Shown: positions 57,801-64,000 of the stretch, piece by piece
Layout: every line of letters starts with the position of its first letter
How positions within the stretch are numbered: position 1 is the first letter of the stretch
Origin: Platanthera guangdongensis
Taxonomy: Eukaryota > Streptophyta > Magnoliopsida > Asparagales > Orchidaceae
Direction of reading: 5' to 3'
Length of the DNA stretch: 64,000 nucleotides
Assembly (NCBI GenBank): GCA_039583875.1
Contig: CM077159.1
Location: 105,921,295 to 105,985,294, forward strand
Translations under genes and position numbers: made by a program
The notes under the pieces: generated by a model
Database searches by the model: none
Seen by the model: the letters and a program-made list of their open reading frames with translations, nothing else
Told to the model about the DNA's origin: nothing

Positions 57801-60069
57801 GAAATTAATTCATGATTTTTAGATGATTATTTGCAACATATACTCTACAAACCCATAATTTTGGGGATGTGATGTATAATTTATTCAGAGCTTATTTCCT
57901 GTTGAAAATTTGGGAGACACTGGATTTTATGTTAAATAGTCATATTTAATTTATCATAAATTTTTTAGATCATTTGATTGTCTGAAATGGGTACTTCATG
58001 TTCAAACTAGGGTTTTTGGATTACTAGAATAAATAAATAAATTATCAGATAAATTAGGAAAATTATGAATTTCTGGATTTAGGATAAAACTATTATTATA
58101 GCCCTCCAATAATTATTATAGGGGTACTGGGTGAATATTTTGTGTACCTCCCATTTTAAATGTCATATGACTTATCATGGTCTGCATTTAGTAAAACTGC
58201 AGAAATTATGTAGGAGTATGAATTTGGGCATATGAGTTGGGGTTAGATGTTTGCTGATTTGGATGGATAAAAATGAGTTCATCGTTGGAAGTTGGGATGA
58301 ATAAGGGGTTGGATTGGATAGTGTCCAGTGGTGCTCGGGATCGACGAAAGATCGTCTTTCCCGTAGGGAGGAAGTGTCTAATGCACTAGGGTTAGATTTA
58401 GTAAAACTATTAAGGGTTGGGAAATCCGGTAGCAACCAATAATAGTAAGTGCCTTGCAAAAGGGAGCTTTGGGCGTAATCCCATCGTAGTTCCTAGTGCC
58501 TTCGAGAGCCCTTCACGGGGTATACCTTGGGCAGTCCTGGGCTAACCTAAATAGTAGGTAAAACTGAAATGCAAGAGTAATTAGAAATAATCTAGGGTTG
58601 CGCTCACACTCCCCGTGGTTGTGGGAGATAGGTTAGGTCACTCGGGCAGTAGGCTCGGTTGATTTGGTGATGGGCAGGTTGTCCCGGCAAGCTTTGTCTT
58701 GGTTGATGTTTGTGATGGGCAGGTTGGCCCGGCGAGCTTTGGCTCGGTTTCTGATGTGACGGATGGGTTGGTCCGGGGAGCTTTAGCTCGGTGGTTATAC
58801 ATCAAGGTTGCATGTGCATAAAGTATAAGGTGGTGGGTCGTCTGTATTGGAGAGTCGATGCACCGACTCCAATACATTGACTCGGCAATTGTGGTTTAGC
58901 AATTGGCTAAGTAAAGTCCGGTGTGCCAGCCGGCAAGAGTACGCAGGAGCTCCGCTTAGTGCACCAGCGTTGAGGCATACGATAGGTCTGATTGGTAGTG
59001 CAATTACCGGTTTAGAGGTGGGGGAGGCCCAACCCACCGCTTCCGTTTGCCACTACGGAGGTATCCTGGGAGGTTCTGCTCCAAAAAGGGGGAACTAAAG
59101 GTCTGTGTACACAGAGTCGAGTGGGTGTGTTGCACTTACATGTTCACAGCATGGCATAATTGTATTTCATAGCATAACCATTGCATTCAACCCTAACACC
59201 TATTGTATAAAGTGGTATGGGATGCTTTATACAATAGGCCCTGCAAAACGACCCCTTGGTTTATAAGTCGTGCGACCGTGCTTATAAGTTAAGGTTTTTG
59301 TTCAGTAAAATATATATCTATGCGTGTTAGAAATCGACACCCTATCGTATAAATTTTATGGGACTTTTTATACGATAGGAGCCCCGCAAAAGATCCTTTG
59401 GCTTATGTGTTTTCATATTAGTTAAGGTTACTTTTCTTGTTCAGTCTTTCTTACCTGCACCCTGTCTTATATAATATAGAACTACAAGATTAGTTTCGCC
59501 GCCATCTGCTTATTTGTCATTCTCCACTTTCATGTCCTCTCCTCTCCTTCTCCCCGCTCTGTTGCTAGGAGTAATGGGGGAAGGGGTGGGGGATGATAGG
59601 ACTTATTCTTTTAGACTAACGGTTTTCGAACCACATCATTTTAGGGGACCGTGGAGCCCAGATTGGAGGAGCAGCCCCAGAGGTCGACGCGCTTGGAGAT
59701 GGGGCAGTCTAGTACCGGAGTTCATACTGCGGGACTGTGAGTCCCGATCGTTAGTAGTTTGTTTAGTTTTGCTTCCGCGCTGAGTGATATGTAGTGAGGA
59801 TAATGATGTACCGGGCATAATCCTAAGATTCCGTACTTTTTCTATTATTTTTGTGAACACTCCCTTCATGGAGATTATTTACTTTATCATATATGTGATT
59901 CTCTGTGGACTTGCTTTTTTTATTACTTACTACAGATGTGATCGATTTTGGCCGGCAGGATCGACATTTTGTAGTGATGACCTTCCCAGCGTAAAGGTGT
60001 CGCTCCAAAACGGCGGTTCTGGGCCTAAGACCCCGGAGTTTCAAAAAAAGGGGGGGGGGGGGTATTACA
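54898..60069 (+). repeat. 5' LTR of element E (5172 bp)
   Basis: Contains, in sense order, 157-bp-type repeats (about 55090-55700), a GC-rich part (56100-56530) with a C14 run, a long AT-rich part, the twin hairpins (59199-59238 and 59341-59379), a TATA-like TATATAAT near 59468, and a G13 run just before the end. No genes. Confidence 0.92.
59199..59379 (+). other. Twin hairpins in the E LTR
   Basis: Stem 1: CCTATTGTATAAAG (59199-59212) with CTTTATACAATAGG (59225-59238), 14 bp perfect, loop with TATGGGA. Stem 2: CCTATCGTATAAA (59341-59353) with TTTATACGATAGG (59367-59379), 13 bp perfect, loop with TATGGGA. Each is followed by a related GC-CC(T/C)GCAAAA...CTT-GG segment, so the unit is duplicated. 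Confidence 0.8.
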
Positions 60070-60071
60070 AG

Positions 60072-60083
60072 TGGTATCAGAGC
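60072..60083 (+). other. Primer-binding site of element E
   Basis: TGGTATCAGAGC, an exact match to the common initiator tRNA-Met site, two bases after the LTR. Confidence 0.93.
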
Positions 60084-60349
60084 AAATCTCGATCGAAAAG
60101 TAGCAGTCCACAACCCTGGGTCACCCCCCGCGCGAGTTTAGTTTGGGGACAAACTAAGCAGCGGAAGCAGTCGTGTTCCTATATAGGGGATCACATGTAA
60201 ATTTCCCACTTTAGTTAGGTTTGAGTCGATTGCTTACTAATGTAGTTTGTTTCGCAGCCCCCAGCACAGCCTACGCCACAAGGCGGAGTCCAGCAGACTC
60301 CAAATGTTGCACCACCTCTCCGGTCCCCACTCCATTCCTATAGTCAGGG

Positions 60350-61378
60350 ATGGGACAGACTCTGACAGCTATCTTGGAGGCTTTTAGGGCTCAACAGGTT
60401 CTGGCTCCGCAGCCAAACCCGGGGGCCAACTGGCTAAGTATATTTCGAGGACTTTCTCCCCCATCCTACTTGGGGATAGTGTCGGTCGTTCGGACGGAGG
60501 AGTGGCTGGACATTATGTATGAGATGTTGACTGGGACCGGTGCCCGAGGAGGAGAGAGTGACCTTGGTCGTCTCTTGCTTGGAGTCCCATGCCAAGAAAT
60601 GGTGGAAGACTTCGCTGGACATGACGTTTGCTGACAGAGTGGTTGTTGAGATAGCTTGGGGGAATTCAGGGCCTCACTGTTGGAGCATTTTGTTTCGCAG
60701 TCGGCCAGAGACGAGCTGGAGGATAGATTTCTACAGTTGAGACAGGGTAGCAAGACAGTGGTGGAGTATCATCGGGAGTTCAACCACCTAGCCCGGTTTG
60801 CGGATTTTTAACAGTTGGATGAGGCAGGTTACACTAAGAGGTTCTATAAGGGCCTGCGAGAGGATCTGAGGGAGGCTCTGATGTTCGTGTCCGACAGATC
60901 TATTCCTCGGATATTGGAGATGGAGAAAAGGATCGAGGAAGATTGGCATACTACCGAGGCCGGAAGCGGCCAACCGAGGACCAGGGCCGGGGATTCAGGA
61001 ATGATCACAACGCGGGCCGCATCACAGATGGGAGAAGAGCAGAAGACCAGCCTCGGCAGGAGGTGAGACAGGAGTAGAGGGAACCAATAGTGGTGGCCCC
61101 TCGGCCACCCCAGATGCGGGAGGCGCAGAGACCTGGGGTATGGCATATCCCCTTCCAGAATGCTTCAATTGTCATCAGGTGGGGCATATCCATAGGAACT
61201 GCCCCATGAGGGGGGCACCACCACCAGCACCAATGGCTGCCCCGCCAGCTCAGTATTTTGGAGGCCGAGGAGTGGCCGAGGTCGTGGATACCATGGCAGA
61301 GAGACCACAGGCAGGAGAGGGAGCAAGTATATGCATTGGATCTGACTCAACAACGGAATCCGGAGCAAGTGATCACAG
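60350..61378 (+). pseudogene. gag: gag of element E with intact zinc knuckle
   Basis: ATG 60350 (MGQTLTAILEAFRAQQVLAP) follows a 266-bp leader. Blocks in changing frames: VRTEEWLDIMYEMLTG, ERVTLVVSCLESHAKKWWKT, TVVEYHREFNHLARFAD, and QLDEAGYTKRFYKGLREDLR. The knuckle CFNCHQVGHIHRNC at 61161-61202 keeps all four ligands. Frameshifts are near 60540, 60660 and 61066, with a stop near 60810. The gag reading ends EQVIT at the intron-like donor at 61379. Confidence 0.83.
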
Positions 61379-61503
61379 GTACGCCAGTTAATTTTAAGTC
61401 TTCTCTTTCCTAGATAATTAAAGTTATGGATATATAACTGATAGACTAGGAAAGAAAACCACAATTAGATTTCTAAGACTTTAAGTTAACCCCCCATGCA
61501 TAG
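61379..61503 (+). other. Intron-like segment between gag and protease of element E (125 bp)
   Basis: ATCACAG|GTACGCC ... CATGCATAG|TCTTCATC. Removal joins EQVIT to VFISGKPAY in phase; retention gives an in-frame TAG 12 codons on. T-rich, with a CTGAT branch-like site near 61438. Position and phase match element D. Confidence 0.72.
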
Positions 61504-64000
61504 TCTTCATCAGCGGCAAGCCCGCCTATACACTATTCGATATGGGTGCTTCGCACTCGTTCGTGTCAGAAGCCTTCGTGGATGGGCTGGAAGGCGTGGA
61601 GCGGTTCACAGGCCTGATGATGAGGATACGGCTACCTGACGGATCGAAGATATTCACCACCGCCCGCTGCAACATGGTGGCAGAGATCAGCGAAAAGATA
61701 TTTGAAGCACCAGCGACGATCATGAAGATGCCATTCTTTGATTTGATCCTGGGAATGACACGGTTGCACTGGAACCATGCTCAGATTGACTGCATGTCTA
61801 AGAGGATTACTGTGAGGCATGGGGATTCTTTCATCGTCATCGAAGGTATTAGATCTATTCCCCCTCTCTTGCTGTCATCTATGCAGGCCGTCAAGGCCCA
61901 CTTGCAGGGGGAGGAAGTCCATGAAGTGTTGTATGAGGTGATCAAGGCTAAGGGTTCCATCTCGGATATTCCGGTGGTGCGAGATTTTGCCGACGTATTT
62001 CCAGAGAATCTATCAGGGCTACCACTGTACCAGTAGCAGGATTTTCGGATACAGCTGGTGTCGGGGGCTAAGCCAGCATCTAGAGCCTCTTACCGAATGG
62101 CCCCGAAGGTGCTGACAGAGTTTCGGAGCCAGCTCCAGGAACTAGTGGAAGCCGGTTTTGTCCGGCCAAGCTCTTCACCATGGGGAGCTCCAGTGTTATT
62201 CGTCAAGAAGAAGGACGGGACACTCAGATTGTGCATCGACTACCGGGTACTGAACTGACTGACAGTCCGGAATACCTATCCACTACCAAGGATAGATGAG
62301 CTGTTTGACCAGCTGGAGGGCGCGTATTTCTTTTCAAAACTGGATTTGAGGTCGGGCTATTACCAGCTGCGGATCCAGGAGGAGGACATACCGAAGACTG
62401 CCTTCAGTAGCAGATATGGGCTGTTCGAGTTTACCGTGATGACCTTCGGGCTCACGAATGCACCGTCGACGTTCATGAGCCTCATGAATCGGGTGTTCGA
62501 GGCATACCTGGATGTGTTTGTCATCGTATTTATTGATGACATCCTCATCTACTCGAGGACAGAGGAGGAGCACACACGACATCTGATGCTGACTCTGGAG
62601 AGACTACGGGAGCACCAGCTTTATGCAAAGTTCAGCAAATGCCAGTTCTGGCTGAAGGAGGTGGCTTTCTTAGGCCATATAATTAGTGGTGCTGAGTTGG
62701 CAGTGGACCCGGCCAAGATTCAGGCAGTTCGGGATTGGTCGCAGCTGAAGTCGGCCTAGATGTGCGGAGTTTTCTAGGACTTGTCGTTACTACCGGAAGT
62801 TTGTGGAGGGATTTTCTCGTATTGCCCTGCCACTCACATACCTGACGAGGAAAGATGTGCCCGTTGTCTGGATCCCGTAGTGCAAGGTGGCCTTCCAGGA
62901 GCTAAAGGATCGACTCATCTCGGCTCCTATACTAGCCCTTCCTTTGGGAAAGGAAGGATTCCAGGTCTACACCGATGCTTCCTACCAGGGCATGGGGGCG
63001 GTGCTGATGCAGAATGGTCACGTGATAGCATATGCTTCTAGACAGCTGAAGAAGCATGAGCAGAACTACCCAGTTCATGACTTAGAGATGGGAGCGATCA
63101 TATTTGCTCTGAAAGTCTGGCGACACTATCTGTACGGTGTCCACTGCGAGATTTACTCCGATCACAAGAACTTGAGGTATGTGGATATGCAGAAGGAGCT
63201 GAATATCAGGTAGAGGCGATGGGTGGAGTTTCTAGCAGATTACCAGTACGAAATGCACTACCACCCAGGGAAGGCAAATGTGGTTGCCGATGTGCTGAAG
63301 CTAGAAGGCCACAAACTCTGGAGCAGGAACGCAGTTGATGGCCTTGGAGTTGGTCCAGATGTTCGAAAAGATGCAGATATCTTTTGTGTCTGAGGATCAC
63401 CGTGAGCTGTACGGGAGTACCTAGCATCGTTGGTTGCCCCAGATGACATTCGAGATCGAGTCAGAGATGGGCAGGGCAGGATGCCCAGCTGAGCCGATAT
63501 TTCGGGCCTTAGAAGCAGGCACTGCTGGAGATTACTCACTGAGGGATGGTCTACTGTGTTTCAGAGGACGGATTTATATACTAGAGGGAGGCCAGGTCCG
63601 GGAATATATCACGTCGGAAGCTCATTGCAATCGGTATTCAGTACACCAGGGAGTTACGAAGATGACTGCGGATCTGAAGAAGACCATGTACTGGCCAGGC
63701 ATGAAGAAGGATATCACCTACTTCGTGACCCAATGTGAGGCATGCCAGTTGGTGAAGGCAGAGTGTAGAAACCCCGTAGGATTATTGCAGCCACTCCCAA
63801 TGTCGGAGTGGAAATTCGATGATGTCACGATGGACTTCATACATAGGCTTCCCCGATCGCGGACGGGAAACGATTCAATCTGGGTGATAGTCGACCGGCT
63901 GACAAAGGTCATCCGTTATCATGCCGTACCCAGGTCAATTATATCAGATTGGGATGGACGGTTTACGTCCAGGGAGTGGAGATCAATGCAGATATACTGG
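61504..64000 (+). pseudogene. pol: pol of element E: protease, reverse transcriptase, RNase H, start of integrase
   Basis: Protease FISGKPAYTLFDMGASHSF (D-M-G where D-T-G is usual). A stop TAG is at 62034-62036. Reverse transcriptase is at 62058-62759: [20 protein letters not shown], a TGA at 62256-62258 where CGA is expected, [13 protein letters not shown], and catalytic FIDD with Asp codons at 62535-62540 intact. RNase H is at 62887-63300, with YTDAS, HDLEMGA and YSDHK, and a TAG at 63211-63213. Integrase zinc finger H-H-C-C is intact (SEAHC...SVHQG...QCEAC). The core starts MDFIHRLP, but about 70 bp are missing after VDRLTKV (about 63909) relative to D. The window ends inside the core. Confidence 0.88.

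Larger units (their letters stand above)
54898..64000 (+). mobile_element. Element E: Tekay-type chromovirus inserted in the D 5' LTR, 3' part outside window
   Basis: 5.2-kb LTR starting TGTAACATCCC and ending GGTATTACA, primer site at 60072, then gag, intron-like segment, protease, reverse transcriptase, RNase H and the start of integrase. It is related to but clearly diverged from D, and lies in the opposite direction. Together they form a very long inverted repeat. Stops and frameshifts are scattered, but most catalytic residues remain. Confidence 0.93.

Overview
This is plant nuclear DNA made almost entirely of nested LTR retrotransposons. I found no convincing host gene, rRNA or tRNA gene. 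Ty1/copia SIRE-type and Ale-type elements, Ty3/gypsy Tekay-type chromoviruses and an Athila-type element occur together, which points to an angiosperm. Their density and nesting suggest repeat-rich heterochromatin. The species cannot be named from the sequence.

Layout, left to right. (A) 1-5709 is the 3' part of a SIRE-like copia element (+): gag end, pol, 3' UTR and a 1.7-kb 3' LTR. It sits in the reverse transcriptase of (Ale) 5710-16689, an Ale-type copia element (-). The Ale element is split by (TG) 6076-13363, a complete Athila-type element (+) that has gag and protease but no reverse transcriptase, with 1.44-kb LTRs and the target duplication CATAC. 16690-19033 is an older remnant holding a decayed coiled-coil gene. 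(B) 19034-39650 is a badly decayed SIRE-like element (+). It is split by (C) 26141-38973, a full-length 12.8-kb SIRE-like element (-) with target duplication GACAT. (D) 39651-54897 is a Tekay-type chromovirus (-) with 5.3-kb LTRs, inserted in B. (E) 54898-64000 is a second Tekay-type element (+), inserted head-to-head in D's 5' LTR and running off the window.

Nearly all coding regions carry stops or frameshifts, so the main interest lies in non-coding architecture. First, SIRE elements A, B and C each carry an array of palindromes that differs in sequence but keeps a TCGAC-type core. The arrays lie upstream of the TATA box in the LTR. In B and C a further array with the same element-specific motif lies between pol and the third ('env-like') ORF. 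In C this second array is followed by a clear TATA box about 100 bp before the ORF, and the ORF encodes a classical nuclear localisation motif. This looks like an internal promoter sharing its recognition motif with the LTR, and possibly a self-recognition system. Second, the SIRE LTRs contain a chain of short hairpins whose stems differ while pairing and linkers are kept. Third, both Tekay elements contain a 123-125-bp in-phase intron-like interruption exactly between gag and protease. Fourth, the Tekay LTRs have paired hairpins with covarying stems and a conserved loop.

The inferred order of events: Ale before TG and before A; the 16690-19033 remnant before B; B before C and D; D before E. 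Intact target duplications and an uninterrupted Ale reading across the TG insertion support this.
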